A stretch of 64,000 bases of DNA from Pseudomonadota bacterium (GCA_018261895.1 JAGTRT010000023.1:1-64000), one strand, 5' to 3'; counted from the stretch's first letter, positions 28,405 through 40,533 are shown. A program made the numbers and translations. Notes: a model not told the origin generated them from the letters alone.

Positions 28405-30126
28405 TTATTCCTCGAACTGGTTGCTGATGCGCATGGCCTCGCCGACCGTGGTCTTGCCGGCCAGCACCATGCGCACGGCGTCGCGGCGCAAGGTCTCGCC
28501 GGCCATCTGCTGGCGGGCGACCCGCATGAATTCGCCGGGGTCTTCGTGGTTGATGGCTTCGACGACGCTGTCGCTCATCTCGAGGAATTCGTAGACCCCG
28601 CTCCGTCCCTGATAGCCGGTATTGCCGCAATGCGCGCAACCCCGACCGTGACGGTAGGTATGGCTATCCACCTTGTCCGCCAGCTCGTAACGCAGCCATT
28701 CGTGCTCGTTCGGCGTCAGCGTATAGGGCTCGCTGCAGTTGCTGCAGATGACGCGAACCAGACGCTGGGCAACGACCATATGCACCGACAGTGCCACCAT
28801 GTAGCGCGGCACGCCCATGTCGAGCAGGCGAATCGGCGTCGATACAGCGTCATTGGTATGGAGCGTCGACATGACGAGGTGGCCGGTCATGGCGGCGCGC
28901 ATGCCGATTTCGGCCGTATCCTGGTCGCGCATTTCGCCGATGAGCAGGATGTCCGGATCCTGACGCAGCACGGTGCGCAGCACGCGCGAGAAGGAAAGGT
29001 CGATCTTTTCGTGCACCTGCACCTGATTGAGGCCGGGCAAGCGATATTCGACCGGATCCTCGACCGTGATGACCTTCTTTTCCGGGCTGTTGAGTTCGTT
29101 CAGCGCCGCATAGAGCGTCGTCGTCTTGCCCGAGCCGGTCGGTCCGGTGACCAGCACCATGCCGCTGGGGCGCTTCAAGGCGTGGCGGAAACGCGTCAGG
29201 ACATGCTCCGGCATGCCAATCTTGTCCAGTTCGAGCAGGCCGGTGTTCTGGTTGAGCAGACGCATGACGACCGATTCGCCGTACTGCGTCGGCAGGGTCG
29301 AAATCCGCACGTCGACCGGGTTGCCGCGTACCTTGATGTTGAAGCGGCCATCCTGCGGCAGGCGTTTCTCGGAAATGTCGAGCCCCGACATGAGCTTCAG
29401 GCGCAGCGCAACGGCCGACGAAATCTTGCCGTCGGCCTCGGTCTGGATGTGCAGCACACCGTCGATGCGGAAGCGGATGCGCAGCAGTTTTTCCTGCGGC
29501 TCGAAATGGATGTCCGAGGCGCGCAGGCGCATGGCTTCTTCGAACACGGTCTGCAGCAGCTTGACGACCGGCGCGTCCTCGGCGCCCGGGTTGAGGCCGA
29601 GCAGGTCGCCGAATTCGATGGGGATGTCGCCGAGTTCGGCCGTCAGTTCCTTGGCCAGGCCGGTAATCTGCTCGCCGCGGTGATAGACGCGGTCGACCAT
29701 TGACAGCAGCTGGCTCTCGGTGACGACGGCGAGGTCGATCTCGCGTTTGACCAGGCGGGTGATCTCGTCGTAGGCCTGCAGGTCGGTCGGGTCGGACAGG
29801 CCGATCTGCAGACGACCGTCCGGCAACTGGCCGAGCACCATGGCCCGGAAACGGCGAGCCGGGGCCTCGGGCAACAGCTTGATCAGATCGGGGCGGGGCG
29901 TGAAATTCTTGAGGTCGACAAAGGGAATCCGCAACTGTCCGGCCAGGGCCTTCGAGATTTCCTCTTCGGTCACGTAGCCGCTTTCGACAAACACGCGCCC
30001 AAGCTTGCGCCCCGTGCGTTTCTGCTCGTCGAGCGCGGATTTCAGTTGCTCGTCGGTCAGCAAGCCTTGCTGGATCAGCAGGTCACCGAGCCGGATTTTT
30101 TGCGGGGGGGGCATCCCGACCTCCAA
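28405..30126 (-). CDS. mshE: MshE assembly ATPase (GspE/PilB family)
   Basis: GPTGSGKTTTLYAALNELN, GEMRDQDTAEIGMRAAMTGHLVMSTLHTND, CxxC zinc motif. Confidence 0.9.
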   Translation of the reverse strand: MEVGMPPPQKIRLGDLLIQQGLLTDEQLKSALDEQKRTGRKLGRVFVESGYVTEEEISKALAGQLRIPFVDLKNFTPRPDLIKLLPEAPARRFRAMVLGQLPDGRLQIGLSDPTDLQAYDEITRLVKREIDLAVVTESQLLSMVDRVYHRGEQITGLAKELTAELGDIPIEFGDLLGLNPGAEDAPVVKLLQTVFEEAMRLRASDIHFEPQEKLLRIRFRIDGVLHIQTEADGKISSAVALRLKLMSGLDISEKRLPQDGRFNIKVRGNPVDVRISTLPTQYGESVVMRLLNQNTGLLELDKIGMPEHVLTRFRHALKRPSGMVLVTGPTGSGKTTTLYAALNELNSPEKKVITVEDPVEYRLPGLNQVQVHEKIDLSFSRVLRTVLRQDPDILLIGEMRDQDTAEIGMRAAMTGHLVMSTLHTNDAVSTPIRLLDMGVPRYMVALSVHMVVAQRLVRVICSNCSEPYTLTPNEHEWLRYELADKVDSHTYRHGRGCAHCGNTGYQGRSGVYEFLEMSDSVVEAINHEDPGEFMRVARQQMAGETLRRDAVRMVLAGKTTVGEAMRISNQFEE

Positions 30127-30228
30127 AACACCTTAAGAAAATGCGTTAACAATATGAAGTTAATGCTTAAGTTTCCACATTAGACGTTTTTTGGAGGCCC
30201 GACAAGTCGGGCCGCTCCGGATGACGCC

Positions 30229-31506
30229 TTAACGGTGTCGGCTACCGCTCCGATGTTGCTGCTGGCCACCCGGTTTTTGGCCGGCTTTCTGACCCTGCGG
30301 CCGGCCCGGCTGGGGCTTGCGCGGTCCGCGCGGCGGTTGCGGCGGACGCGGTGCGGCGTGGGCCGATTGTTCGAAGCCTTCGATGACGACCCGGTCCAGG
30401 CTGCGCTTGATGAGCTTCTCGATGTCCTTCAACTGCGGACGCTCATCGTGGCAGACCAGGGAGATCGCCTCGCCTTCCATGCCGGCGCGGCCAGTGCGGC
30501 CGATGCGGTGCACGTAGTCTTCGGGCACATTGGGCAACTCGTAGTTGATGACGTAGGGCAGCGCATCGATGTCGATGCCGCGCGCCGCGATGTCGGTGGC
30601 CACCAGCGCGACGAGCTTGCCTTCCTTGAATTCGCTGAGCGCGCGGGTACGGGCGCCCTGCGATTTGTCGCCGTGGATGGCGGCCGACTTGATGCCGGCC
30701 TTGTCGAGCGTGCGGGCCAGCGCGTCGGCACCGTGCTTGGTGCGGGCGAAAACGAGCACCTGATGCCAGCCGCGCGTGGCGAACAGGTGACAGAGCAGTT
30801 CCTTCTTCCGTTCGCGGTCGGTTTCGATGACCTTCTGCGTCACCGTCTCGGCGGCCGTGTTGCGCGGCGCGACGTCGACCGAGACCGGCTGGTGCAGCAG
30901 ACCGGACGCCAGCTCGCGGATTTCCGGCGAGAAGGTGGCCGAGAACATGAGGTTCTGGCGCTGCTTGGGCAGCAGGGCAATGATCTTGCGGATGTCGCGG
31001 ATGAAGCCCATGTCGAGCATGCGGTCGGCTTCGTCGAGTACGAAAATTTCGATACCCGACAGATCGACGGTGCGTTGCTGGACGTGGTCGAGCAGACGGC
31101 CCGGCGTGGCGACGAGGATATCGACGCCGCGGCGCAGGTTGGCGATCTGCGGGTTGATGCCGACGCCGCCGAAGACGGCCAGCGAGTTGATCGGCAGATG
31201 CTGGCCGTAGGTGCGCACGCTTTCCTCGACCTGGATGGCCAATTCGCGCGTCGGCGTCAGGACGAGCACGCGCGGCGTGCGGGCGACGCGGGTCAGGCGG
31301 TCATTCGCGCCCGAGGTCAGGCGGTGCAGGATGGGTAGCGTGAAGCCGGCGGTCTTGCCGGTGCCGGTTTGTGCCGTGGCCATCAGGTCGTGGCCGGCGA
31401 GCACGGCCGGGATGGCCTGCTGCTGGATGGGGGTCGGCGTGTCGTAGCCCTGTTCGGCGACAGCACGCTGGAGTTCGGCGCGCAGGCCGAGGTCGGAAAA
31501 ATGCAT
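30229..31506 (-). CDS. rhlE: DEAD-box ATP-dependent RNA helicase (RhlE-like)
   Basis: [39 protein letters not shown], basic Q/R-rich tail. Confidence 0.88.
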   Translation of the reverse strand: MHFSDLGLRAELQRAVAEQGYDTPTPIQQQAIPAVLAGHDLMATAQTGTGKTAGFTLPILHRLTSGANDRLTRVARTPRVLVLTPTRELAIQVEESVRTYGQHLPINSLAVFGGVGINPQIANLRRGVDILVATPGRLLDHVQQRTVDLSGIEIFVLDEADRMLDMGFIRDIRKIIALLPKQRQNLMFSATFSPEIRELASGLLHQPVSVDVAPRNTAAETVTQKVIETDRERKKELLCHLFATRGWHQVLVFARTKHGADALARTLDKAGIKSAAIHGDKSQGARTRALSEFKEGKLVALVATDIAARGIDIDALPYVINYELPNVPEDYVHRIGRTGRAGMEGEAISLVCHDERPQLKDIEKLIKRSLDRVVIEGFEQSAHAAPRPPQPPRGPRKPQPGRPQGQKAGQKPGGQQQHRSGSRHR

Positions 31507-31577
31507 GGGAATCCTTGAAAATGACCCGGCCGGAACGGCCGGGGAGCAACATGACAGCGAGGGTCAGGAGAAACCGG

Positions 31578-31611
31578 ATTTCGATTTTGGGCATTTTTTC
31601 CGGTTGACCGT
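31578..31611. repeat. dispersed repeat copy
   Basis: atttcgattttgggcattttttccggttgaccgt. Confidence 0.85.
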
Positions 31612-31672
31612 CAAAATGCCCCGAACCGGTTGTTTGCGCCCCCTCGCTGTCGGCGCGTGAAAATTCAGACGT

Positions 31673-32857
31673 TCAGACCAGACTCAGGCCGCGTTCGAGG
31701 TCAGCCTGCAGATCCTCGACCGCCTCCAGACCGACGGCGATGCGCAGCAAACCATCGCTGATGCCAGCCGCCGCCCGGGCTTCGGGAGAAATGCGGCCGT
31801 GCGTCGTCGACGCGGGATGCGTGATGGTCGTCTTGGTGTCGCCGAGATTGGCGGTAATGGACAGCAGGTGGCAGTTATCGACCACGGCCCAGGCCTGATC
31901 GCGCGCGCCCTTCACTTCGAATGAGACAATCGCGCCACCGCTCTTCTGCTGGGCCTTGGCCAGTTCGTGCTGCGGATGCGACGGCAGGCCGGGGTAGAAA
32001 ACCCGCGCCACCTTCGGATGGGCCTCCAGCCAGGTAGCCAGCCGCAGGGCGTTGGCCGCTTGTGCCTCGACGCGGATCTTCAGCGTTTCGAGGCCCTTGA
32101 GCAGCACCCAGGCGTTGAAGGCCGACAGGGTCGGCCCCGCCGTGCGCAGGTATTTGAAGACTTCCTCGGTCAGCGCCTTGGCGCCGCAGACGGCGCCGCC
32201 CAGCACGCGGCCCTGACCGTCGAGATACTTGGTCGCCGAATGCACGACGAGGTCGGCACCCAAGTCGAGCGGACGCTGCAGGATAGGCGTGCAGAAACAG
32301 TTGTCGACGGCGACCAGGATGCCCTTGGCGTGGGCGATGTCGGCCAGCTTGCGGATGTCGGCAATTTCGGTCAGCGGGTTGGACGGCGTTTCGAGGAAAA
32401 ACAGCTTGGTTTCCGGCCGGATCGCCGCTTCCCAGGCCGCCGGATCGGTATGCGACACGAAGGTCGTCGTGATGCCGGTACGCGACAGGATATTGTTGAA
32501 CAACTGCACGGTGGCGCCGAACAGGCTGTTCGACGCGACGATGTGGTCGCCTTGCTTGAGATGCGCCAGACACAGCGCCATGATCGCCGACATGCCGCTG
32601 GCCGTGGCCACGCAGTCCTCGGCGCCTTCGAGCGCCGCCAGGCGTTCCTCGAACATGGTCACGGTCGGGTTGGAGAAACGGGCATAGACGTTGCCCTCTT
32701 CCTCGCCCGAGAAACGCTTGGCCGCCTGCGCCGCGCTCTTGAAAACGAAGCTGGAGGTCAGGTACAGCGCCTCGGAATGCTCGCCGAACTGGCTGCGTTC
32801 CTGACCGGCGCGAACGGCCAGCGTCTCGAGGCGGTAATCGGGCAACTCAGCCATCAT
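31673..32857 (-). CDS. metZ: O-succinylhomoserine sulfhydrylase
   Basis: Cys/Met metabolism PLP fold: HSATKYLDGQGRVLGGAV; upstream neighbour purF. Confidence 0.85.
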   Translation of the reverse strand: MMAELPDYRLETLAVRAGQERSQFGEHSEALYLTSSFVFKSAAQAAKRFSGEEEGNVYARFSNPTVTMFEERLAALEGAEDCVATASGMSAIMALCLAHLKQGDHIVASNSLFGATVQLFNNILSRTGITTTFVSHTDPAAWEAAIRPETKLFFLETPSNPLTEIADIRKLADIAHAKGILVAVDNCFCTPILQRPLDLGADLVVHSATKYLDGQGRVLGGAVCGAKALTEEVFKYLRTAGPTLSAFNAWVLLKGLETLKIRVEAQAANALRLATWLEAHPKVARVFYPGLPSHPQHELAKAQQKSGGAIVSFEVKGARDQAWAVVDNCHLLSITANLGDTKTTITHPASTTHGRISPEARAAAGISDGLLRIAVGLEAVEDLQADLERGLSLV

Positions 32858-34392
32858 TCCTGCTCGCCATTGGTCAGGCCCAGCACCATTTGTTGCGACG
32901 CCCGGCCATCGCCGTCGTCGTCATTCTTGGCCGGCTTGCCGCCCCGCTTGCCTTCAACGGCATCGAGGTAATAGTCGTCGATGTCGCCGGTGATGTAGCA
33001 GCCATCGAAACACGAGGCGTCGAACACGGTCAGATCGGCGCGCAGGTTAGTGATCGACTGCTTGAGCGCCTCGATATCCTGATAAACCAGCGCATCGGCA
33101 CCGATCTCGGTGGCGATTTCGGCATCGGTACGGCCTGTGGCGATCAACTCGGCACGCGTCGGCATGTCAATGCCGTACACGTTCGGGAAGCGCACCGGCG
33201 GTGCCGCGGAGGCGAAGTACACCTTCACCGCACCAGCGGCGCGGGCCATTTCGACGATTTCGTGGCTGGTCGTGCCGCGCACGATGGAGTCATCGACGAG
33301 CAACACGCGCTTGCCCTTGAACTCCTGGCCGACGGTGTTGAGCTTCTGGCGCACCGACTTCTTGCGCATGGCCTGCCCCGGCATGATGAAGGTACGGCCG
33401 ACATAGCGGTTCTTGACGAAGCCTTCGCGGAACGGGATGTTGAGCACCTGGGCCAGCTGCATGGCCGACGGACGGCTCGAATCGGGAATCGGGATGACGA
33501 CGTCGATCTCCTCGACCGGAATGGTCTTCCTGACCTTTTCGGCAAGCAGCTCGCCCATGGCCAGGCGCGCCTCATAGACCGACACGCCGTCAATCACCGT
33601 ATCCGGGCGGGCCAGATAGACGTATTCGAAAATGCACGGGGCGTACATCGGCTGCTGGGCGCACTGGCGGCTGTGCAACTGGTGGTTGAAATCGATGAAG
33701 ATCGCCTCGCCCGGTTCGATGTCGCGCACGACCTTGAAACCGAGGGTATCGAGCGCCACCGACTCCGACGACACAAGATACTCCATGCCATCCGGCGTTT
33801 CGTTCTGGCCGTAGATCAGCGGACGGATACCGTGCGGGTCGCGGAAGGCAAGCAAGCCATAGCCGGCGATCAGGACGACGACCGCATAAGCCCCGCGGCA
33901 GCGGCGATGCACGCCGCCGACGGCCTGGAAAATGCTATCGACATCGAGCTCGTAGCCATGCGAAGCCGCCTGCAGTTCGTGGGCCAGCACGTTGAGCAGG
34001 ACTTCCGAGTCGGAATTGGTATTGATGTGCCGGCGGTCGAGGCGGAACATCTCGCCCTTCAGTTGCTCGGCATTGGTCAGGTTACCGTTGTGGCCAAGCA
34101 CCAGCCCGAACGGCGAATTGACGTAGAACGGCTGCGCCTCGGCGAAGTTGTAGGCAGAACCGGCCGTCGGATAACGCACGTGGCCGATGCCGCAATTGCC
34201 CGGCAAGGCGCGCATGTTGCGCGTGCGGAACACGTCGCGGACCAGACCCGGACCCTTGTGCAGGTGAAACGTATTGCCCTCGGCCGTCGCAATCCCCGCC
34301 GCATCCTGGCCGCGGTGCTGAAGCACCATCAGGCCGTCGTAAAGCAGCTGATTGACCGGCGTTCTTGCCATCACACCCAAAATCCCGCACAT
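32854..34392 (-). CDS. purF: amidophosphoribosyltransferase
   Basis: MCGILGVMA, PRTase motif VLLVDDSIVRGTTS. Confidence 0.95.
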   Translation of the reverse strand: MCGILGVMARTPVNQLLYDGLMVLQHRGQDAAGIATAEGNTFHLHKGPGLVRDVFRTRNMRALPGNCGIGHVRYPTAGSAYNFAEAQPFYVNSPFGLVLGHNGNLTNAEQLKGEMFRLDRRHINTNSDSEVLLNVLAHELQAASHGYELDVDSIFQAVGGVHRRCRGAYAVVVLIAGYGLLAFRDPHGIRPLIYGQNETPDGMEYLVSSESVALDTLGFKVVRDIEPGEAIFIDFNHQLHSRQCAQQPMYAPCIFEYVYLARPDTVIDGVSVYEARLAMGELLAEKVRKTIPVEEIDVVIPIPDSSRPSAMQLAQVLNIPFREGFVKNRYVGRTFIMPGQAMRKKSVRQKLNTVGQEFKGKRVLLVDDSIVRGTTSHEIVEMARAAGAVKVYFASAAPPVRFPNVYGIDMPTRAELIATGRTDAEIATEIGADALVYQDIEALKQSITNLRADLTVFDASCFDGCYITGDIDDYYLDAVEGKRGGKPAKNDDDGDGRASQQMVLGLTNGEQE

Positions 34393-34404
34393 AGTATTTC
34401 CTGC

Positions 34405-34896
34405 CTAGCTAAATCGAATTCGTTTTGCCAAATCGTCGGGCAGCCAAGGCTTGACTGCCATCACGACCGTTTCCATTGGCGCCGCCAGCATCGCGTTGCG
34501 CCACCACGCCTGAGTCGGTGCCGAGGTCATGCCGCCGAGCCCAACCAGCACCATGCACACCAGCACACCCCGCAACAGACCAAAAACCATACCGAGAATG
34601 CGATCCGAGACCGACAAACCCAGCGCCTTGACCATGCTGCGCACCACCATGTTCAAAATCGCCATCAAGACCAGAATGCTGACAAAGATCACCACGCAAC
34701 CGGCCAAGGTCCGCAGGGCCGGATCGCTCATGCCGGCGAAGACCGAATGCCCGACTGGCGCACCGTACTCGATGGCGGCAAATATCCCGACGCCCCAGGC
34801 CACCAGCGCGATGACCTCGCCAACCACGCCGCGCCACAAGCCAAACAGCAGCGACACGCCGACGATTCCCAGCACGACATAGTCGAAGACCGTCAT
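34405..34896 (-). CDS. cvpA: CvpA family protein
   Basis: Four-TM protein next to purF, MTVFDYVVLGIVGVSLLFGLWRGVVGEV. Confidence 0.85.
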   Translation of the reverse strand: MTVFDYVVLGIVGVSLLFGLWRGVVGEVIALVAWGVGIFAAIEYGAPVGHSVFAGMSDPALRTLAGCVVIFVSILVLMAILNMVVRSMVKALGLSVSDRILGMVFGLLRGVLVCMVLVGLGGMTSAPTQAWWRNAMLAAPMETVVMAVKPWLPDDLAKRIRFS

Positions 34897-35657
34897 GGCT
34901 TGGCTGCAACAACCCCGCTAACCCCGATCCGCTTCATTTTTTCCAGCGCCTTGTCGGCCGCCTCCTTGCTCGCAAACGGCCCGGCCCGAACGCGGGTCTT
35001 CGTGCCCTGCGGCGTATCGAGCGGCTCGCTGTAGGTTTTGATGCCCTGCTCGGACAGCTTGGCCTTGAGCGTCTTGACATTGGCCTCGTTGGAGAAGGCG
35101 CCGATCAGCACGAGGTATTCCCCGCCCTTGGCCGCCGGCTTCGCTTCGGTTGCTTCCCCGGCGAGAATGGCTGCCGCGCGCTTGGCGTCTTCCGCCTTCG
35201 GCTTCTCGGCCGGTTTTTCCGGCGCCTTGGCGACCGGCTTCTCGGCTGCTTTCGCAGCGGGCTTCTCAGGTGTTTTTTCCGGCGCCTTTTCAGGTTTTGC
35301 TGCCGGTTTCTCAGCAGCCTTTTCGACCGGCTTGGGCTCCTTCGCCACCTCGACAATGCGCGCGTTCGGTTTTGCCGCCTCGGCAGCCACTGCTGGCGCT
35401 GGCGTCACGACGGCGGGCTGCGGCTCTTCGACAGCCTTGGCGACAGTTTTGGGCAAAGGCGCGGCGGCAAACTTCGGGGCGAATGGCTTCTCGTCCTGCC
35501 CCGGAATGCGGATTTCGACGTCCTGAACGGTTTGTCGGGGTTCGTGATCCATGACCATGGGCAGAACCACAGCAACGACGGATACGAAAAAGATCGCGCC
35601 GACCAGACGGCGGCGGGCGCGTTTCTTGAGGTGCAACTGGGCGTCGTTGTCTTCCAT
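34893..35657 (-). CDS. dedD: SPOR-domain cell division protein (DedD-like)
   Basis: TM, long Lys/Pro/Ala linker, C-terminal SPOR LVLIGAFSNEANVKTLKAKLSEQGIKTYSEPL. Confidence 0.82.
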   Translation of the reverse strand: MEDNDAQLHLKKRARRRLVGAIFFVSVVAVVLPMVMDHEPRQTVQDVEIRIPGQDEKPFAPKFAAAPLPKTVAKAVEEPQPAVVTPAPAVAAEAAKPNARIVEVAKEPKPVEKAAEKPAAKPEKAPEKTPEKPAAKAAEKPVAKAPEKPAEKPKAEDAKRAAAILAGEATEAKPAAKGGEYLVLIGAFSNEANVKTLKAKLSEQGIKTYSEPLDTPQGTKTRVRAGPFASKEAADKALEKMKRIGVSGVVAAKP

Positions 35658-35659
35658 GA

Positions 35660-36970
35660 CTAGGCTGTCTTCCGAAGCGCTTCGAGCGCACCGGCTACCG
35701 TGTAGAAGGATCCAAAGGCGAGGATTCTATCACTTTCAGAGGCCTGCCCCTTGGCCGCTTGCATGGCGGCCTGTGGTGAGGGGTAACAAAGCACCTCGCC
35801 GCCCATCACGTTCCGGGCGACGATTTCCGCCATGGCCTCGGCCGACGTGCCGCGTGGCCCGCCCAGTGTGCACAGGTGCCAGACATCGACCTTGCCCTTG
35901 AGCGGCAGGAGGGCACCTTCGATATCCTTGTCGTTGAGCATGCCAAGGACGGCGTGCGTCCGGTCGAAAAATCCCATGCTCGACAGATTGTCGGCGAGCA
36001 CGCGGATGGCCTGGGGGTTGTGGCCGACATCGAGCACGATGGCCGGCTTGCCGGGTACAACCTGGAAACGGCCGGACAGTTCGGTCTCGATCAGCCCCGG
36101 GCGAATCGCTTGCATGGTCACGGGCAATTGGTTACCCAGCGCCTCAAGCGCGGCCAGCGCGACAGCTGCATTGTAGAGCTGGGTCGGTCCGCGCAACCCG
36201 GGATAGGCCAGCGCGCGCTTGAGCAGCTGATCGCCGGAACGGCACCACCAGCGCCATTGCAGTCGGTTTTCATTGCTTTCGGCCGCCGGCCGCTCGAAGC
36301 CGAAATCCCGCCCGATCAGACGCAGATCGGCGCCGATGGCCGCCGCGTGGTCGAGCAGGCGCTGCGGTGGATTCGGGTCGGCGCACAGGGCAGGCTTTCC
36401 GGCACGGAAGATCCCCGCCTTTTCGAACCCGATGCTTTCGCGATCAGGTCCCAGCCAGTCGGTGTGATCGAGCGCCACCGTGGTCACGATGGCGACATCG
36501 GGCTCGTAGGCATTGACGGCATCCAGGCGGCCGCCCAAACCCACTTCAAGGATGGCCGCCTCGACATTCGCCTCGGCAAATACTTCCCAGGCGGCCAGCG
36601 TGCCGAATTCGAAATAGGTCAGCGCGACATTGCCGGCCTGCTGCCGAGCCGCTTCGACCCGTTCAAAGGCCGCGCACAGCGCCGCATCGCTGGCCGGCCT
36701 GCCGTTCAGCCGAACCCGTTCGTTGTAGGCCAGTAGATGCGGCGAGGTATAACAGCCGACCTTGTAGCCAGCCCGATCGATGATGTTTTCCAGATAGGCG
36801 CAGGTCGAGCCCTTGCCGTTGGTACCGCCAACGATGATGACCGGGCATGTTTGCGTCTGGCCCAGCGCCGCCTGGACGAGGCGGATGCGATCCAACCCCA
36901 GCTCGATGCCGGCCTGCCCTTTCGGATGCAGGCCCTCGAGGTGATTCAGCCAGCCTTCGAGTGTCTTCAA
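35660..36970 (-). CDS. folC: bifunctional folylpolyglutamate/dihydrofolate synthase
   Basis: [39 protein letters not shown]. Confidence 0.92.
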   Translation of the reverse strand: MKTLEGWLNHLEGLHPKGQAGIELGLDRIRLVQAALGQTQTCPVIIVGGTNGKGSTCAYLENIIDRAGYKVGCYTSPHLLAYNERVRLNGRPASDAALCAAFERVEAARQQAGNVALTYFEFGTLAAWEVFAEANVEAAILEVGLGGRLDAVNAYEPDVAIVTTVALDHTDWLGPDRESIGFEKAGIFRAGKPALCADPNPPQRLLDHAAAIGADLRLIGRDFGFERPAAESNENRLQWRWWCRSGDQLLKRALAYPGLRGPTQLYNAAVALAALEALGNQLPVTMQAIRPGLIETELSGRFQVVPGKPAIVLDVGHNPQAIRVLADNLSSMGFFDRTHAVLGMLNDKDIEGALLPLKGKVDVWHLCTLGGPRGTSAEAMAEIVARNVMGGEVLCYPSPQAAMQAAKGQASESDRILAFGSFYTVAGALEALRKTA

Positions 36971-37836
36971 GCGGCGGCCGGCAGTTTCTGCAGCAGCGCC
37001 AGCACGCGTGCCACCTGATCGCGCAGGTCACGACGGTCGACGATCATGTCGATGGCACCCTTTTCGAGGATGAATTCCGAACGCTGGAAGCCTTCCGGCA
37101 GCTTTTCGCGCACGGTCTGCTCGATCACGCGCGGACCGGCAAAGCCGATCAGGGCCTTGGGTTCGGCAATCACGATATCGCCGACAAAAGCGAAGGAGGC
37201 GGAGACGCCACCCATGGTCGGGTCAGTCAGGATGGAAATGAAGGGCTGGCCGGCTTCGGAGAGCTTGGTCAGCGCGGCGGTCGTCTTGGCCATCTGCATG
37301 AGCGAGAACAAGCCTTCCTGCATGCGCGCACCACCGGAAGCGCTGACGCAGATGAACGGCATCTTGTGCTCGACCGCTGTCTGCACGCCACGCACGAAGC
37401 GCTCGCCGAGCACCGAGCCCATCGAACCGCCCATGAATTCGAACTCGAAGGCGGCGGCGACGACCGGCATGGTCTTGATGGCGCCCTGCAGGACGACCAG
37501 CGAATCGGTTTCGCCGGTGGCCTCGTTGGCCTCCATGAGACGGTCGGGATACTTCTTCGAATCCTTGAACTTCAGGCTATCGACCGGCACGACTTCGGCA
37601 CCGATCTCGAAACGCCCTTCGGCGTCGAGCAGCAGATCGAGGCGCTGACGGGAATTCAGGCGATTGTGGTGGCCGCACTTGGGGCAGACCTGCAGGTTGT
37701 TTTCCAGATCGGTCGCATAAAGCACGGCCTCGCAGGAGGGGCACTTGCTCCACAGGCCTTCCGGCAGGTTGCCACGACGCTGGGCGCCTTGTTCACGCTT
37801 GATCTTGGGGGGTAGTAGTTTGGTCAGCCAGCTCAT
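36967..37836 (-). CDS. accD: acetyl-CoA carboxylase carboxyltransferase subunit beta
   Basis: [26 protein letters not shown] zinc finger; GGARMQEG. Confidence 0.95.
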   Translation of the reverse strand: MSWLTKLLPPKIKREQGAQRRGNLPEGLWSKCPSCEAVLYATDLENNLQVCPKCGHHNRLNSRQRLDLLLDAEGRFEIGAEVVPVDSLKFKDSKKYPDRLMEANEATGETDSLVVLQGAIKTMPVVAAAFEFEFMGGSMGSVLGERFVRGVQTAVEHKMPFICVSASGGARMQEGLFSLMQMAKTTAALTKLSEAGQPFISILTDPTMGGVSASFAFVGDIVIAEPKALIGFAGPRVIEQTVREKLPEGFQRSEFILEKGAIDMIVDRRDLRDQVARVLALLQKLPAAA

Positions 37837-38639
37837 TTCTTCACCTCATCCACACCACGACGAATGTCTGACACCAATGCTTTCACATTGGCGCAGGCTG
37901 TTTCCGCCGTCGATTTTTCAATTTCTTCGATAATCCGGCTACCCACCACGACCGCATCTGCAAAGGCAGCGATGCGTGCCGCCGTGGCCGCGTCGCGGAT
38001 GCCAAAGCCGACACCGACAGGCAGGCCGGTCTTTTCGCGAATGAGCGGCAGGCGTTCGGCCACTGCATCCACATTCAGGGCGCCGGAACCGGTCACGCCG
38101 GCCAGCGAGACGTAATAGACGTAACCACTGGCGATTTCGGCCACCTGGGCGATGCGCCCGGCGTTGGAGGTCGGGGCCAGCAGGAAAATCGGATCCATGC
38201 CGTGCGCCTTCATGGCGGCACCGAATGTCGCCGCCTCTTCCGGCGGGTAATCGACGACCAGGACGCCATCCACGCCGGACTGCGCGGCCTTTTCGGCGAA
38301 CTTCTCGAGCCCCATGGCTTCGATCGGATTGGCATAGCCCATCAGCACCACGGGCGTCTTGTCATTTTCTGTGCGGAAGGCGCTGACCAGTTGCAGCACC
38401 TTGCGCAGCGTCATGCCCTTGGCCAGGGCGCGCTCGGAGGCGCGCTGGATGGTCGGGCCGTCGGCCATCGGATCGGAGAACGGGACACCGAGTTCGATGA
38501 CATCGGCGCCTGCTTCAACCAGGGCGTGCATGAGCGGCAACGTCAGCGCGGCATCGGGATCGCCGGCCGTGATGAACGGAATGAGCGCCTTGCGGCCTTC
38601 GGCGTTGAGCCGGTCAAAAGCGGATTTGATGCGCGACAT
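37833..38639 (-). CDS. trpA: tryptophan synthase alpha subunit
   Basis: [24 protein letters not shown]. Confidence 0.95.
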   Translation of the reverse strand: MSRIKSAFDRLNAEGRKALIPFITAGDPDAALTLPLMHALVEAGADVIELGVPFSDPMADGPTIQRASERALAKGMTLRKVLQLVSAFRTENDKTPVVLMGYANPIEAMGLEKFAEKAAQSGVDGVLVVDYPPEEAATFGAAMKAHGMDPIFLLAPTSNAGRIAQVAEIASGYVYYVSLAGVTGSGALNVDAVAERLPLIREKTGLPVGVGFGIRDAATAARIAAFADAVVVGSRIIEEIEKSTAETACANVKALVSDIRRGVDEVKK

Positions 38640-39838
38640 CAGAAGACGATCCCGGATTTTTCGGCCACGGTGTGCATGTCCTTGTCCCCCCGGCCGGAGA
38701 GGTTGACCAGCAGTATCTTGTCCTTCGCCAACGTCGGTGCCAGCTTGGCGGCGTAGGCCAGCGCGTGGCTGGATTCAAGCGCCGGGATGATGCCTTCGAT
38801 GCGACACAACGTATGGAAGGCGGCCAGCGCTTCGCTATCCGTCACCGGCTGGTACTCGGCACGACCCAGATCCTTGAGCCAGGCGTGTTCCGGACCGACG
38901 CCGGGGTAATCGAGACCGGCGGAGACCGAGTGGGTCTCGATGATCTGGCCATTTTCGTCCTGCAACAGATAGGTGCGGTTACCATGCAGCACGCCGGGCA
39001 CGCCGGCCGTCAGCGATGCCGAATGGCGACCGGTTTCCATGCCGTCACCGGCTGCTTCGACGCCGATCAGGCGCACGCCCTCGACGTTGATGTACGGGTA
39101 GAAAATACCCATGGCGTTGGAGCCACCGCCGACACAGGCAATCACCGCATCGGGCTGACGACCGGTCATTTCCGGCATCTGCGTCAGGCATTCCTCGCCG
39201 ATGATCTTCTGGAAATCGCGGACCAGCATGGGATACGGATGCGGACCGGCGACCGTGCCGATGATGTAGAAGGTGTTGTGGATGTTGGTGACCCAGTCGC
39301 GCATCGCTTCGTTGAGCGCATCCTTGAGGGTCTTGGACCCGGATTCGACGGGCACGACGGTCGCGCCGAGCAGCTTCATGCGGTAGACGTTGGCGGCCTG
39401 GCGCTTGACGTCTTCGCTGCCCATGTAAACCACGCACTCCATGCCGTAGCGGGCAGCAACGGTGGCCGTCGCGACGCCGTGCTGGCCAGCGCCGGTTTCG
39501 GCGATGACGCGCGGCTTGCCCATGCGCTTGGCGAGCATGGCCTGGCCGATGCAGTTGTTAACCTTGTGGGCACCGGTGTGGTTGAGATCTTCGCGCTTCA
39601 GGTAGATCTGGGCGCCACCGAGCATTTCCGACCAGCGCTTGGCGTGATAGATCGGCGACGGACGACCGACGAAGTGCTTGAGCTCGTATTCGTACTCGGC
39701 GCGGAAGGCCGGATCGGCCTGCGCTGCGGCATAGGCCGCCTTCAGCTCGTCGAGCGCGCCAAACAGCGTCTCGGCGACGAATACACCACCATACGGACCG
39801 AAATGGCCCTTGGCGTCGGGGAAGTTATATTGACTCAT
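38639..39838 (-). CDS. trpB: tryptophan synthase beta subunit
   Basis: [33 protein letters not shown]. Confidence 0.95.
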   Translation of the reverse strand: MSQYNFPDAKGHFGPYGGVFVAETLFGALDELKAAYAAAQADPAFRAEYEYELKHFVGRPSPIYHAKRWSEMLGGAQIYLKREDLNHTGAHKVNNCIGQAMLAKRMGKPRVIAETGAGQHGVATATVAARYGMECVVYMGSEDVKRQAANVYRMKLLGATVVPVESGSKTLKDALNEAMRDWVTNIHNTFYIIGTVAGPHPYPMLVRDFQKIIGEECLTQMPEMTGRQPDAVIACVGGGSNAMGIFYPYINVEGVRLIGVEAAGDGMETGRHSASLTAGVPGVLHGNRTYLLQDENGQIIETHSVSAGLDYPGVGPEHAWLKDLGRAEYQPVTDSEALAAFHTLCRIEGIIPALESSHALAYAAKLAPTLAKDKILLVNLSGRGDKDMHTVAEKSGIVF

Positions 39839-40451
39839 CAGCTTTCCGTACTGCCGCCACGAAGGCAGCGATTTTCGAGTGATCCTTGATGCCCTTGCTC
39901 GCTTCGACGCCGGACGACACATCGACCGCAACCGGGCGCACACGTCGTATCGCATCGCCGACATTGCCGGCATCCAGACCGCCGGAGAGCACGACGTAAC
40001 CAGGCAGATCGGGCGGAATCAGCGTCCAGTCGAAGACATGGCCGCCGCCACCGTAGCCGTCGACAAAGGCATCCAGCAACAGGCCCCGGGCATCGGGAAA
40101 CGAGCCGGCGAATTCTACCAGATCGAGCCCCGGCCTTACCCGTGCCGCCCGCAGATAGGGACGGGCAAACTGGTGGCAATAGGCTGCGTCCTCGTCGCCA
40201 TGAAACTGCAGGACGTTGATGGGCAGGGCTTCACAGGCGGCGCGGACGCCCTCGGGCGCTTCGTTCACAAACAGGCCGACAACGTCGACAAACGGCGGAA
40301 TCCGGCGTGCCAACTCCGCTGCCCGCTGCGGCGCGACATAGCGCGGGCTGGGCGGGTAGAAAACGAAGCCGATGGCGTCAGCGCCAGCCGCAACGGCCGC
40401 GTCGACGTCTTCTTCGCGGGTCAGGCCACAGATTTTGATCCGGGTTTTCAT
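39825..40451 (-). CDS. trpF: phosphoribosylanthranilate isomerase
   Basis: [32 protein letters not shown]. Confidence 0.92.
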   Translation of the reverse strand: MKTRIKICGLTREEDVDAAVAAGADAIGFVFYPPSPRYVAPQRAAELARRIPPFVDVVGLFVNEAPEGVRAACEALPINVLQFHGDEDAAYCHQFARPYLRAARVRPGLDLVEFAGSFPDARGLLLDAFVDGYGGGGHVFDWTLIPPDLPGYVVLSGGLDAGNVGDAIRRVRPVAVDVSSGVEASKGIKDHSKIAAFVAAVRKADESI

Positions 40452-40466
40452 GAATGTTCGCTTCCA

Positions 40467-40500
40467 ACGGTCAACCGGAAAAAATGCCCAAAATCGAAAT
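40467..40500. repeat. dispersed repeat copy (near-consensus)
   Basis: acggtcaaccggaaaaaatgcccaaaatcgaaat. Confidence 0.88.
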
Positions 40501-40533
40501 ATTCTTCCGGCTGCAAAATTTTACGCAACGGGG

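Noticed and set aside
28168-29703. 511-aa plus-strand ORF
   Set aside because: Antisense to mshE/mshG; shadow ORF.
30197-30214. Hairpin ggcccgacaagtcgggcc between rhlE and mshE as terminator
   Set aside because: No U-tract follows in the transcribed (minus) direction; could be a weak structural element only.
32890-35034. 714-aa plus-strand ORF
   Set aside because: Antisense to purF and cvpA, which are unambiguous; low-complexity His/Asp/Arg-rich shadow translation.
35105-35356. Repetitive Lys/Pro/Ala region as a DNA satellite or CRISPR
   Set aside because: It is the in-frame linker of the SPOR-domain protein; repeats are degenerate and codon-periodic.
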